Below, piece by piece: positions 32,463 to 40,689 of a DNA stretch of 53,119 bases. Both the position numbers and the translations under genes were made by a program. The notes under the pieces were generated by a model, which was not told the origin of the DNA, made no database searches, and saw only the letters and a list, made by a program, of their open reading frames with translations. Position 1 is the first letter of the stretch. Every line of letters starts with the position of its first letter. The DNA comes from Deinococcus sp. Arct2-2 (GTDB taxonomy: Bacteria > Deinococcota > Deinococci > Deinococcales > Deinococcaceae), in the NCBI RefSeq assembly GCF_004801315.1, contig NZ_SSNW01000035.1, positions 1 to 53,119 of the forward strand, written 5' to 3'.

Positions 32463-33287
32463 TCAGTGCGCCAGCATTTCCGCGCTCAGTTGCTCCGGCT
32501 TCAGCGCTCCGGTCATCACCGACACCGTGTCGGCCATGCTGATCTTTTTGGGGTTCAGCAGGGCGGCCCGCTGGCCCATGCGGTGAACGTGAATCCGGTC
32601 AGCGATCTCGAAGACGTGGGGCATGTTGTGGCTGATCAGAATGACGGGCAGACCGCCGTCGCGCACCTTGCGGATCAGGTCGAGCACCATGTTGCCTTCG
32701 CGCACGCCGAGGGCCGCCGTGGGTTCGTCCATGATGACCACATGCCGCGCAAACGCCGCGCTGCGGGCCACCGCCACGCCTTGCCGCTGCCCACCCGACA
32801 GGGTTTCCACGGGCTGGCTCATGCTCTTGATGGCAAATTGTAGCCCCTGCATGTGCCGCACCGCTTCCTCGTGCATCTTCTTTTTATCGATGATCCGCAG
32901 GAGTTTGGCAATCGGCCCCGGCCTCAGAATTTCGCGGCCCAGAAAGAGGTTTTCGGCAATGGTCATGGCCGGAGCCACCGCCAAATCTTGGTAGACCGTT
33001 TCGATGCCTTGCCGCCGGGCGTCGATGGGACTGCGGAACGACACCAGTTGGCCGTCTAGGAAAATCTGCCCTTCATCGGGAACCACTGCGCCCGACAAGG
33101 CTTTGATCATGCTGCTTTTGCCCGCGCCGTTGTCGCCAATAACGGCCAGAATCTCGCCGGGCCGCAGTTCGAAATCGGCCCCGTTGATGGCGGTCACTTG
33201 GCCGTACCGCTTGACCAGACCGCGTGCTTCCATGACTAGCGGCACCGAGGAGCGGGGGGCCACATCTGAATTCGTTTGAAGGGTCAT
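32463..33287 (-). CDS. frcA: Sugar ABC transporter ATPase, FrcA type
   Basis: This ATP-binding subunit has a single nucleotide-binding domain of 274 residues, unlike the duplicated RbsA type. Walker A is GDNGAGKS (about residues 52-59), the Q-loop is in ETVYQDLAVAPAMTI, the signature is LSGGQRQGVAVARSAAF, Walker B is HVVIMDEPTAALG, and the switch histidine is in LISHNMPHV. The ALGVREG and HNMPHVFEIADRIHVHR stretches match the FrcA group of fructose importers of Rhizobiales. It follows the permease gene by four bases. The sugar taken up is inferred from subfamily. Confidence 0.86.
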   Translation of the reverse strand: MTLQTNSDVAPRSSVPLVMEARGLVKRYGQVTAINGADFELRPGEILAVIGDNGAGKSSMIKALSGAVVPDEGQIFLDGQLVSFRSPIDARRQGIETVYQDLAVAPAMTIAENLFLGREILRPGPIAKLLRIIDKKKMHEEAVRHMQGLQFAIKSMSQPVETLSGGQRQGVAVARSAAFARHVVIMDEPTAALGVREGNMVLDLIRKVRDGGLPVILISHNMPHVFEIADRIHVHRMGQRAALLNPKKISMADTVSVMTGALKPEQLSAEMLAH

Positions 33288-33291
33288 GATG

Positions 33292-34272
33292 TTACGCCTT
33301 CCTTCTGGAGAACTGATCGGTGGCGACGGCCAGAATGATCAGCACACCCGTAATGAGAATCTGGTACACGCTGTTGACGCCGCTGAGCGTGAGGCCCACC
33401 CGGAACACGCCCACGATCAGCGCCCCCAAGAAGGTGCCCAGTACGTTGCCGCGCCCCCCGAACAAGCTGGTGCCGCCCAGCACGACGGCGGTAATGCTTT
33501 CCAAGTTTTCGGTTTGTCCGGCGTTGGGGTCGCCCGCACCCACGCGGCCCACCAGAATCAGGGCGGCGACGCCGTACAGCAGCCCCGCCACTGCGTACAC
33601 ACTGATCAGCAGGCGCGTGGTGGGAATCCCGCTCAGGCGCACGGCTTCGGGGTTGTTGCCCACTGCGTACACATGGCGGCCCGGCGCAGTTTGGGTCAGA
33701 AAAAACCATGCCACACCAAACAAAATCAGCATCAGCACTGCGCCGTAAGTAAAGGGCGTGCCCAGAATGTTGAAGGTCTGGCCCAAAAAGTTGAGTGCGG
33801 GGGGCAGATCGGTGACGGTTTGGGCGTTGGAATAAATTTGGGTGACTGCAAAGACGATGCCGTACATGCCCAGCGTGGCTATGAACGGCGGCAGCCTAAG
33901 CCGGGTAATCAGCACGCCGTTCAGCGCCCCGATAGCCGTGGTAATCGCCAGCCCGCAGAGGATCGCCACGATGGGCGGCATCCCCAGTTCTACGGCAAAT
34001 TTGGTCATGACCACGCTGCCCAGCGCCATAATCACGCCGCAACTCAGGTCGATGCCCGAAGTCAGAATAATCAGCGTTTGGCCGATGGCGATGACCGCCA
34101 CGAAAGAAATCTGCTTGAGAACCAAAGACAGCGTGGTGGCTGTCAGGAAACGGTCGGACTGCGTGGCAAAAAAGATGCAGGCCAGCAGTAGCGCAAGCAG
34201 CGGCCCCAGCGTAGTGAGGCTGGGCAACGCCGGACGTTTGGCAGTGGGCGGAGCAGTAGCAGGCTGGGTCAT
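33292..34272 (-). CDS. frcC: Sugar ABC transporter permease, FrcC/RbsC type
   Basis: A 326-residue inner-membrane permease of the ribose/xylose/fructose branch has about ten hydrophobic helices and conserved segments: LVLKQISFVAVIAIGQTLIILTSGIDLS, GALNGVLITRLRLPPFIATLGMYGI, and GAGDPNAGQTENLESITAVVLGGTSLFGGRG, the latter being the cytoplasmic coupling region. It forms the channel, normally as a homodimer, with FrcA and receives sugar from FrcB. A 184-base gap with a stem-loop separates it from frcB. Confidence 0.86.
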   Translation of the reverse strand: MTQPATAPPTAKRPALPSLTTLGPLLALLLACIFFATQSDRFLTATTLSLVLKQISFVAVIAIGQTLIILTSGIDLSCGVIMALGSVVMTKFAVELGMPPIVAILCGLAITTAIGALNGVLITRLRLPPFIATLGMYGIVFAVTQIYSNAQTVTDLPPALNFLGQTFNILGTPFTYGAVLMLILFGVAWFFLTQTAPGRHVYAVGNNPEAVRLSGIPTTRLLISVYAVAGLLYGVAALILVGRVGAGDPNAGQTENLESITAVVLGGTSLFGGRGNVLGTFLGALIVGVFRVGLTLSGVNSVYQILITGVLIILAVATDQFSRRKA

Positions 34273-34309
34273 GGCGGGAACCTCTAGGAGATAAATAGGG
34301 ATAGGAAGG

Positions 34310-34345
34310 GGAAGCCAGCCCAGAATGAGGTCTGTGTCGGCTTCC
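34310..34345 (-). promoter_or_regulatory. Stem-loop between frcB and frcC
   Basis: GGAAGCC (34310-34316) and GGCTTCC (34339-34345) pair around a 22-base loop. Such structures after a binding-protein gene often protect the upstream mRNA or reduce transcription of the permease. The rest of the gap carries a fragment of repeat R3 (GGGTCGAGGGTCTAAGGG near 34387). Confidence 0.5.
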
Positions 34346-34456
34346 TTCTGGGAGGTGGCGAAGTGATTGGGTAGAGGGGCGTCTCAGGGTCGAGGGTCTA
34401 AGGGCCTAAGAAAGGCGAATCGCTGCCCTCACTTGGCCCCAGACTCCCGATCCGGT

Positions 34457-35470
34457 TTACTTGCCCCAGCAGTTGGCGAGGCCGAAGGTGGTGTTGCTGC
34501 TCTTGACGCCTGCCTGAGCCTTGTTGGTCACCAGCGTCACGCCCGTATCGGTGTAGCCGCTGACTTTCTTGCCGGTTTTGGCGTAGTTCACGCCTGCGGC
34601 GACGCCCATAGAGGCCATTTTGAGGGGGTACTGCTGGCTGGTGGCCGCAATGACACCGCCCACCACGTTCCGCACGCCCGCGCAGCCGCCGTCTACCGAC
34701 ACGATCAGTACGTCTTTTTCACGTCCGATGGCCTTGAGGGCTTGGTACGCACCAGCGGCGGCGGGTTCGTTAATGGTGTATACGAGGTTGATATTGGGGT
34801 TGCGCTGGAGGCAGTTTTCCATGGCGGTCTGGCCCTTGGCCTGATCACCGAAGGAATCCTGAGAGCAAGCGACCCCGGTCATGACCAGATTTTTGGTGGT
34901 GGCAGTAATGCCCGCCGTACCGAAGCCCGCCAAGAAGCCGTTGTGACGCGCTACGCCGACAGGGTTACCGGGGAACAGATCAAGCGCGGCGATCACGGCT
35001 TTCTTGCTGCCCATCGCTTTTTTGGCCCACTGCCCGATCAGCACGCCTGCTTGGTAGTTGTTGGTGGCAAACAGTGCGTCTACGGCGGTGGTGGGTTCGG
35101 TGGGGCTGTCGAGGGCAATGACCATTACGCCAGCGGCGCGGGCTTTGGCAATGGCAGGCACGATGGCTTTGGCGTCGCTGGGCGTAATCAGGATGGTTTT
35201 GGCTCCGGCGGCCACCATGTTTTCAATCGCGGTCACTTGTCCGGCGTTGTCACCGTCAGCTTTGCCCGCGCCCGTCAGCAGCTTGGCCCCTAGGCGGGTG
35301 GCTTCCTTCTGTGCGCCTTCCTTCATCTTTACAAAAAACGGGTTGGTTTCGGTTTTGGTGATCAGGCCGATGATGGGCTGGGCGCTGCTTTGGGCGAGGG
35401 CCACACTGACGGCGGCGGTGGCGGACAGGGCGAGGGTGGCAGCAACAACAGCAAGCTTAGAGTGGCGCAT
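34457..35470 (-). CDS. frcB: Sugar-binding protein, FrcB type
   Basis: The 337-residue periplasmic binding protein has a signal peptide (MRHSKLAVVAATLALSATAA, ending ALAQ) and the type I sugar-binding fold. Characteristic pieces are GLITKTETNPFFVKMKEGAQKEA, DNAGQVTAIENMVAAGAKTILITPSD, VIALDSPTEPTTAVDALFATNNYQAG and LVYTINEPAAAGAYQALK. It captures the sugar outside the membrane and presents it to FrcC. The gene follows lacI by 66 bases on the same strand. The preference for fructose is by similarity to the FrcB group only. Confidence 0.87.
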   Translation of the reverse strand: MRHSKLAVVAATLALSATAAVSVALAQSSAQPIIGLITKTETNPFFVKMKEGAQKEATRLGAKLLTGAGKADGDNAGQVTAIENMVAAGAKTILITPSDAKAIVPAIAKARAAGVMVIALDSPTEPTTAVDALFATNNYQAGVLIGQWAKKAMGSKKAVIAALDLFPGNPVGVARHNGFLAGFGTAGITATTKNLVMTGVACSQDSFGDQAKGQTAMENCLQRNPNINLVYTINEPAAAGAYQALKAIGREKDVLIVSVDGGCAGVRNVVGGVIAATSQQYPLKMASMGVAAGVNYAKTGKKVSGYTDTGVTLVTNKAQAGVKSSNTTFGLANCWGK

Positions 35471-35536
35471 GGTGGTTCTCCTGTGGGGTGAAAGAGGGCG
35501 GGGGCCAGAATGACCAGAACGGGGCGGACAGAACAG

Positions 35537-36568
35537 CTAAGCGGTTGGAATGCAAACGGGCGGAGCCGTGGATTGCCGTAAAATCAGTTCGGTGGGCAGT
35601 TGCACGCGGGCCGGAGAAGCGCGGGCGCGGCCAGCTTGGAGATGGCCCAGTTGCGCGACGAGGTGATCGCAGGCCAGCACGCCGAGGTCGTAAGCGGGCT
35701 GCGCCACCACAGTCAGCGGCGGGGTCATGGTCTGCGCCCAGCGGGAATCGTCGAAACCCACGATGGAGAGGTCGTCGGGAATGTTCAGGCCCAGTTCTCG
35801 GGCGGCCAGTACTGCGCCCACCGTCATTTCGTTGTTGCCCACAAACAGGGCGGTGGGGCGAAGGTGAAGGGGCAAGCTCAGCAGGCGCAGCGCCGCTTCC
35901 CGTCCATCTTTTTCGCGGTGTTGGCCGGGCAGCACCAGTGCCGGATCGTAGGTCAGTCCGGCCTCGGCAAGAGCCTGCCGAAATCCGGCGTGCCGCTCCA
36001 CAGCTGTGCTGATGTCCAGCTTGCCTACGATCATGCCGATGCGCGTATGGCCGAGGCCGATGAGGTGCTTGGTGGCCGCCCGCGCCCCGCCGATGTTGTC
36101 TACGGTTACGGTGGTCACGCCCGGATTGCCCGTGACCCGGTCTAGCTCCACGATGGGCAAATTGGGAACGAGTTTCAGGTTCTCGCGGGTGTGGGCGGTA
36201 GGAACTACGATCAGGCCTTGCGGCACATGCCCACGCAAGGTATCCATCGCCCGGCGCTCTTTGCCCGCGTCTTCGTCGGTATTGAACAAAAAAGCCGTGT
36301 AGCCGTGACGGTCTGCGGCGTCCTGCACGCCTTTGGCGAGTGTGGCGTGAAAGTGGTTCAGAATATCGGTCACGATGACGCCGATGGTGCGCGTTTCGCG
36401 TTGGCGCAGGCTGCGGGCCAGCATATTGGGTTGGTAGCCCAACTGCTGCGCGGCGTGCAGGACACGTTCGCGGGTGGTCTGGGCCACCATATCCGGGCGA
36501 CTCAGCGCACGAGATGCAGTTGCAGCAGACACATTGGCAAGGGTGGCGACATCTTGGATACTCGACAT
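35537..36568 (-). CDS. LacI-family repressor of the sugar importer
   Basis: The 343-residue regulator begins with the LacI DNA-binding domain (IQDVATLANVSAATASRALSRPDMV, then RVLHAAQQLGYQPNMLARSLR, which includes the hinge helix) and has the periplasmic-binding-like effector domain (IGVIVTDILNHFHATLAKGV, PLTVVAQPAYDLG). LacI repressors of this group usually respond to the transported sugar. The gene leads the operon, and its own start codon directly adjoins an operator, indicating autoregulation of the whole unit. Confidence 0.9.
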   Translation of the reverse strand: MSSIQDVATLANVSAATASRALSRPDMVAQTTRERVLHAAQQLGYQPNMLARSLRQRETRTIGVIVTDILNHFHATLAKGVQDAADRHGYTAFLFNTDEDAGKERRAMDTLRGHVPQGLIVVPTAHTRENLKLVPNLPIVELDRVTGNPGVTTVTVDNIGGARAATKHLIGLGHTRIGMIVGKLDISTAVERHAGFRQALAEAGLTYDPALVLPGQHREKDGREAALRLLSLPLHLRPTALFVGNNEMTVGAVLAARELGLNIPDDLSIVGFDDSRWAQTMTPPLTVVAQPAYDLGVLACDHLVAQLGHLQAGRARASPARVQLPTELILRQSTAPPVCIPTA

Positions 36569-36582
36569 TGCAATCGATTACA
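36569..36582. promoter_or_regulatory. LacI-type operator 1, at the lacI start
   Basis: TGCAATCGATTACA is an almost perfect 14-bp palindrome with the central CG of LacI/CcpA-type operators. It sits directly before the lacI start codon (read on the minus strand). Confidence 0.75.
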
Positions 36583-36635
36583 CCTTTATGGACGAATTTG
36601 AAACTGTGGGCCGCTGCCAGACGAGAAGCGGTGCT

Positions 36636-36649
36636 TGCAAACGATTACA
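36636..36649. promoter_or_regulatory. LacI-type operator 2
   Basis: TGCAAACGATTACA differs from operator 1 at one position. Centre-to-centre distance is 67 bp, about six helical turns, which suits loop formation or double occupancy. Confidence 0.7.
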
Positions 36650-36783
36650 TTAGGACAAGGAGAGTGTGCGCCATTCATCAGCTTGATGTCAACCTTCATG
36701 AAGGCCGCTTCTCCGCGGTGGGATAGCCCCACAAGATCGGGATGATTCAGCACGGGAAGCTTTAAAAGTCTGTACAGGACAGC

Positions 36784-36812
36784 AAAAAACCGTACCTAGA
36801 TTTCAGGTACGG
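36784..36812 (-). terminator. Intrinsic terminator (minus strand)
   Basis: CCGTACCT (36790-36797) and AGGTACGG (36805-36812) form an eight-pair stem with a seven-base loop. On the minus strand it is followed by TTTTTTG. The only minus-strand gene upstream is pyrE, 400 bases away. Confidence 0.7.
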
Positions 36813-36839
36813 TGAAGCGGGAAAATTTTTGTACTCGGT

Positions 36840-37140
36840 TGAGGCCGGGGAGAGAGGGCAATCGCGTTGCTCACTCACCCCCTCTGCTTCGCAGCTCTGC
36901 GAGTCCCCCCTCAAGGGTGAGGGAGCAAAAACCCCGACACCCCATAACGTCCCCGCCCCCATCCGTGTAAGGCCGTCATCCGCGCAGCGAGTGGGCCAAC
37001 TCCATCTCGGAATGAACTGGCAGTTCCGCTTCAGTAGGACGATCTAGCCGACTTATAACGCGACAAGATCAATCCTCCCGAACGGAGCGACCAACTCCCC
37101 TGACCCCTGTGGGGGCGGGGGCTGGGGGGTGGGGGAGAAC
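36840..37140 (+). repeat. Long intergenic direct repeat, copy A
   Basis: About 300 bases, beginning with an R3 unit (GCAATCGCGTTGCTCACTC) and continuing with GTAAGGCCGTCATCCGCG, CTGGCAGTTCCGCTTCAG and GCGACAAGATCAATCCT. The same order of blocks is present at 40690-41010 in the same direction. The gap 36650-37211 contains otherwise only the terminator above; I see no gene. Confidence 0.75.
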
Positions 37141-37211
37141 GTGGGAGCAAGCAGAAAGACTGCATCAAATCTGTCGCAAGATGCGAGAGCAGCAGCCTCG
37201 TCTACAGCGTC

Positions 37212-37784
37212 CTAAATCTCCTGCAAAGGCCGCTCGGCCAACCAGTCCGGCACGTCGGCTGGCGCGTAGGTATCGAAGGTCAGGCGCGTAAGGGCGATCA
37301 GCGGATAGCCTTCCAGCGGGCCGTCCTCTTTACGGCGGTCAACGATGCAGGCAATGCCCACACAGCGCCCGCCTGCCGCTTCGGTGGCCCGCACGGCTTT
37401 CAGAACGCTGCCGCCGGTGGTCAGCACGTCCTCTACCGCCACAAACGGCTCACCCGGCGAGAGGGTGAAGGCCTCGCGGATTTTCATGGCGTTGCTGCCG
37501 CCTTCCATCTGCACTTTTTCCGAAAAGATGGCGCGGCCTCCGGTGTGGCGGGCCACTTCGTAGGCCAGCACCACGCCGCCCATCGCGGGGCCAACTACCA
37601 GCCGCGCCCCGATGTGGGCTTCTCGCAGCTTTTCGGCAATAGCCTGCCCAATCCGCTCGGTCAGGTGCGGATACTGCAAGACCGTCGTAGACTGCAAAAA
37701 CTTGGGTGAATGGCGACCCGAGGCGAGCAAAAAATGCCCCTCGTGGTAAGCGCCCGCTTCCTTGTACAGCGCGAGTACATCCAT
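37212..37784 (-). CDS. pyrE: Orotate phosphoribosyltransferase PyrE
   Basis: PyrE joins orotate to PRPP to make orotidine 5'-monophosphate, the fifth step of pyrimidine synthesis. The 190-residue protein has GHFLLASGRHSPKFLQ near residue 16, the orotate-binding region, and the PRPP-binding loop VAVEDVLTTGGSVLKAV about residue 110. RLVVGPAMGGVVLAYEVAR and IFSEKVQMEGGSNAMKIRE are also standard. The start at 37784 is used because it gives the usual N-terminus; an upstream ATG at 37826 lies in the promoter of the divergent HTH gene. A GATACT box lies about nine bases upstream of the start. Confidence 0.92.
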   Translation of the reverse strand: MDVLALYKEAGAYHEGHFLLASGRHSPKFLQSTTVLQYPHLTERIGQAIAEKLREAHIGARLVVGPAMGGVVLAYEVARHTGGRAIFSEKVQMEGGSNAMKIREAFTLSPGEPFVAVEDVLTTGGSVLKAVRATEAAGGRCVGIACIVDRRKEDGPLEGYPLIALTRLTFDTYAPADVPDWLAERPLQEI

Positions 37785-37834
37785 GATGAAAGCAGTATCG
37801 CATTCCGGGCAGGGCAGGTACGGCAAAATGGTCT

Positions 37835-38041
37835 ATGGACATTCCCGGCACACCCACTGCACCCCCCCATGCCATCGGTGTGCGCCGCCGTCTGCTGGGC
37901 ATTTCACTGAAGACGATGGCGCAGGAAGCGGGCCTGTCGCCGGAAGTGTTGGCTGCCGTAGAGCGCGGAGAATACGATCCCCGAAGTCTGCATTTGCAGG
38001 CTCAGCGGGTGCTGGGGCGAGTCCTCGACATCAGCCTTTAA
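37835..38041 (+). CDS. Small XRE-type helix-turn-helix protein, 68 aa
   Basis: The sequence is one helix-turn-helix domain (GVRRRLLGISLKTMAQEAGLSPEVLAAVERGEYDPRSL), of the XRE/Cro type. It has a short Pro-rich N-terminus and no second domain, so it would bind DNA as a small dimer. It is divergent from pyrE with only 50 bases between the start codons, so the two share a control region. Whether it regulates pyrE is not shown. Confidence 0.75.
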   Translation: MDIPGTPTAPPHAIGVRRRLLGISLKTMAQEAGLSPEVLAAVERGEYDPRSLHLQAQRVLGRVLDISL

Positions 38042-38157
38042 GCCTAGGGCTGATACGGGCGGCGCACACCATTTGGCCGCGCCACACGCCCTAGACTCTG
38101 CTTTCTGAGCCATCTTTTCGTACTTCCACAGGTCTTACTCCTAAAGGACAACCTCTG

Positions 38158-38898
38158 ATGAACCATGCGTTCGTGGATGCCAGTTGGCACGAATTACCGG
38201 ACGGGCGCGGCGTGGGCGGCTGGGGGTTGGTGCTGCTGAGGCCCGGCAATTTGCCCTCCCGCTTTCAGGGCCAACTGGAAGCGCCCGACAACAACGCCGC
38301 CGAACTGCGGGCCGTGCTAGAAGCCTTGCGGCACGCGCCGGACGGCCAACCGCTGAGCGTGCATACCGACAACGAAGCCGTGATCGCCTCTGTCGCGCGG
38401 GGGCGGGGGCCTTCGCTGCTGGCCGACGCCGCCCGCGAAGTGCAGGATGAGGCCGAAGCGCGGGCTATTGCGCTGCGCGTGGACTACGTGACACGCACGC
38501 GGCGGCATATGCAAGACGCCCATCACCTCGCCAACGATGCGCGGCGCGGCCTAAGTACGCCGGGGCTAGATTCGCCCCATGCCGACGTGCTGATAGAGCA
38601 GCGGCACAGCGCCCCCCAAGCCCGCGTCAGCCTGCGCCGAGGCAGCGAGCGCGTGACGGCCCACGTGAACCTCGATCCTCTGTCGGATGTGCCGCCCAGC
38701 GCACAGGCATTGTTGGCCGCCGTCACGTTGGCCCTACCCGGAGAAACACTACTGGTACGCCGCGCCAGCAAAATCGCGCAGGCGCTGTGGCAACGGCCTG
38801 AGCGGGCTTTGTTGGTGGGCGCACATGCCCAACTGACACAGGCGCGGCAAGCGGCAGATAGGCAAGGGGTGTTGGTGCAGTTTCAGGGGGTTGGGTAG
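38158..38898 (+). CDS. RNase HI-like protein
   Basis: The 246-residue protein has an N-terminal RNase H fold (about 1-140) with the acidic residues in order: Asp7 (FVDASW), Glu49 (NNAAELRAV), Asp71 (VHTDNEAV) and Asp127 (HHLANDARR). All four positions expected of an active RNase HI are therefore present. The remaining 105 residues are Arg/Ala-rich, with no known domain, and are not found in the classical 155-residue enzyme. It would degrade RNA in RNA-DNA hybrids. The start ATG at 38158 has AAAGGA nearby. It follows the HTH gene by 116 bases. Confidence 0.78.
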   Translation: MNHAFVDASWHELPDGRGVGGWGLVLLRPGNLPSRFQGQLEAPDNNAAELRAVLEALRHAPDGQPLSVHTDNEAVIASVARGRGPSLLADAAREVQDEAEARAIALRVDYVTRTRRHMQDAHHLANDARRGLSTPGLDSPHADVLIEQRHSAPQARVSLRRGSERVTAHVNLDPLSDVPPSAQALLAAVTLALPGETLLVRRASKIAQALWQRPERALLVGAHAQLTQARQAADRQGVLVQFQGVG

Positions 38899-38968
38899 GC
38901 GAAAGGGGTTGGAAGGGGCTGAGTTTTCGGGGGCTTGGTCTTAACTCGACTTTGGCCATTGAGGAGGG

Positions 38969-40329
38969 TCAGGCGGCATAGCAGAGCGCGTCTGTGAGGC
39001 GCTCGATGAACTCAAGTGGGACTTGAACCACTTCGCGTTCTGGTGCAGATGTGCGAACAGTCGGCACCTTCCACAAGGCTCGCCGAACCTCAGCGAGCGC
39101 ATCAACGAAGGTCGGCAGAGTCTTGGCATACCAGGCGGCTCGACGAACCCTGACGGGATGACTCTTCCAGCGTTCGTGGGCCATCAGGGTGACGCGAGAG
39201 AACAGCCCCAGCAACGCTGGGGTTGTTCTGGCAATGGCCAGATCAGTCCACTGCCGCTGTGTTTCCACGCCCAGGTGTGCTCGAACCTCTTCAAAGTGAC
39301 CTCAAGTTGCCAACGCTGCACAAAGTGCTCCAGGATCTGGATGGGGGTCTGCAAAAGATCCGTACACAGCAGCGCTTGAGTGGAGCATCTCCCTTTGGGA
39401 TCACGGATCAGCACCCAGCGCACCGGAAGGGGTGGGAGACCGGTGTGATACCAGACCGCGGTTCGAGAAACGATCTCGACCTCGCGGCGGTTCTCCCCAT
39501 ACCAGCAGCCCACCTGGACGCGCTCCCAGCGCGTCTCTGGATCTTGAAGCAGGGAGGCCAGGGTTGGGAGGCGGTTGCCTTTCAGCCGGGGCCGGCCCAT
39601 CTGGCCGGCCCCGCGTTCTGATGCGGGGTCGTAGAGAGCTGCATCCAAGCGAAGACGGGTGATGACTGTGATCGGCTGGCCCTGCTGGAGGTCATGGAGC
39701 CAAGCAATACTGGCATACGCGCCGTCTGCCACCACGATCAGTGGCCGTCCAGGACACCACCGCTGTACCACGCGCAGCATCTGCCGAGCCCAGTCGGTCA
39801 GGGTCTTGTGCCGGTGACCGCGTTCTTCGTGGTACCGCTGTGACGGCACCAGTGCCGTCAGGAATGGCAGCGCCCAGACGCGTTGGGCCCAGGGAATGGG
39901 GGTCAGCAGCATCAAGCTCAGCCAGCGGAGCCCGCTGGCTTTGACGAAATGCCCGTGGCTGGACCGTACTGGATCCCGGTAAATGCCCTTGGCACTGATC
40001 TTGGCTCCAGTGCGTCGTTCTATGGTGTCGTCCAAACCGAGGACGAGCGGCCCTGAGGGCACCAAGGCCATCAGCAGTAGACCGAGCAGCACGCGACTGG
40101 CTTGGAGACTGGACCAGCGCGCCCGATTCAAAAGGCGGTGAAACGTCCCGAACCTCGGATCGTCTGCCAAACCGAGCACCCGCAACGCCGCGGTCACTGT
40201 CCGTTTTCCAGGAGAGAGTAGCGCCCCGACCACCAAGAGTTGCACCTGCGGCCAGATGCGCGCCGAGAATAACGGAGCGAATCCTTCCAGAACCGCAGTG
40301 AACCACTTCGGAAGCCGTGTCATGCTCAA
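38969..40329 (-). pseudogene. IS701-family transposase, frameshifted
   Basis: The transposase is of the DDE type with aspartates in VLGLDDTIERR and IVVADGAYAS. The first frame runs 40329 to 39184 and leaves the family pattern at VQRWQLEVT, where the expected next residues (FEEVRAHLGVETQRQWTDL) appear one frame over and continue to the stop at 38969 with ALLGLFSRVTLMAHERW. The break is at a TTT run (plus coordinates 39293-39295), where one T seems lost. It falls in the motif that carries the catalytic glutamate. Loss of one base is the simplest reading; a -1 ribosomal slip would also restore the frame, but no standard heptamer is present. Confidence 0.82.
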
Positions 40330-40331
40330 GT

Positions 40332-40367
40332 TTGACAGAGGGAGCAGTAGGCTGCTCCCTCTGTCAA
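40332..40367. promoter_or_regulatory. Perfect 16-bp hairpin before the transposase gene
   Basis: TTGACAGAGGGAGCAG and its exact reverse complement CTGCTCCCTCTGTCAA flank a four-base loop (TAGG). It lies directly between the IS end and the transposase start codon, where it could stop outside transcription from expressing the gene. Confidence 0.85.
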
Positions 40368-40385
40368 TGGCTAAAGTCCAGCTAA

Positions 40386-40558
40386 GAGCGTGTTTATAAA
40401 GTGGTGCTTAGATGTCTCAGCATCCTAGAAATGCCGTATTTGTCGAGCTGTTGCTCCCTCTCCCCTTGCGGGGGAGGGCTGGGGAGGGGGGAGTGAGCAC
40501 AGCGAATATCCTTCTGCACGCAGCTTGGAAAAACTGCCGACCCTTTATAAACACGCTC
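40386..40558. mobile_element. MITE-1, 173 bp, inserted at the end of the IS701-like element
   Basis: Perfect 16-bp terminal inverted repeats (GAGCGTGTTTATAAAG at 40386-40401, CTTTATAAACACGCTC at 40543-40558) are flanked by a TAA duplication (40383-40385 and 40559-40561). A 3-bp TNA duplication is typical of IS5-group (IS427) elements. There is no coding capacity; the interior contains an R3-like unit (GCTCCCTCTCCCCTTGCGG, then GTGAGCACAGCG). It must have been mobilised by a transposase elsewhere. Confidence 0.85.
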
Positions 40559-40561
40559 TAA

Positions 40562-40673
40562 TACTACAGCCGCACTTGTGCAGGCTTCCTCGATTCCATC
40601 AACTTTGCCCCGACGTAAGAACCACGATAAACACCATGTGCGTCGCGTCTGTAGGGCAAGTGCAACTGTAGTA
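40562..40673 (+). mobile_element. MITE-2 copy 1, 112 bp
   Basis: Ends TACTACAG and CTGTAGTA, with inverted similarity over about 16 bases (ACTACAGCCGCACTTG against ACTACAGTTGCACTTG). The flanking duplication is CTAA (40558-40561, 40674-40677). A second copy of the same length, in reverse orientation, lies at 51181-51292. There is no ORF of note. Confidence 0.85.
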
Positions 40674-40689
40674 CTAAGGAAGAGTGGGG

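Larger units (their letters stand above)
38945..40381 (-). mobile_element. IS701-like insertion sequence
   Basis: The ends are CTCGACTTTGGCCATT (38945-38960) and AATGGCTAAAGTCCAG (40366-40381); they match as inverted repeats at 14 of 16 positions. Outer flanks are TTAA and CTAA, similar to the YTAR target of IS701 elements but not identical. The 1437-bp element carries one transposase gene, now frameshifted, and a long perfect hairpin upstream of it. Confidence 0.75.
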
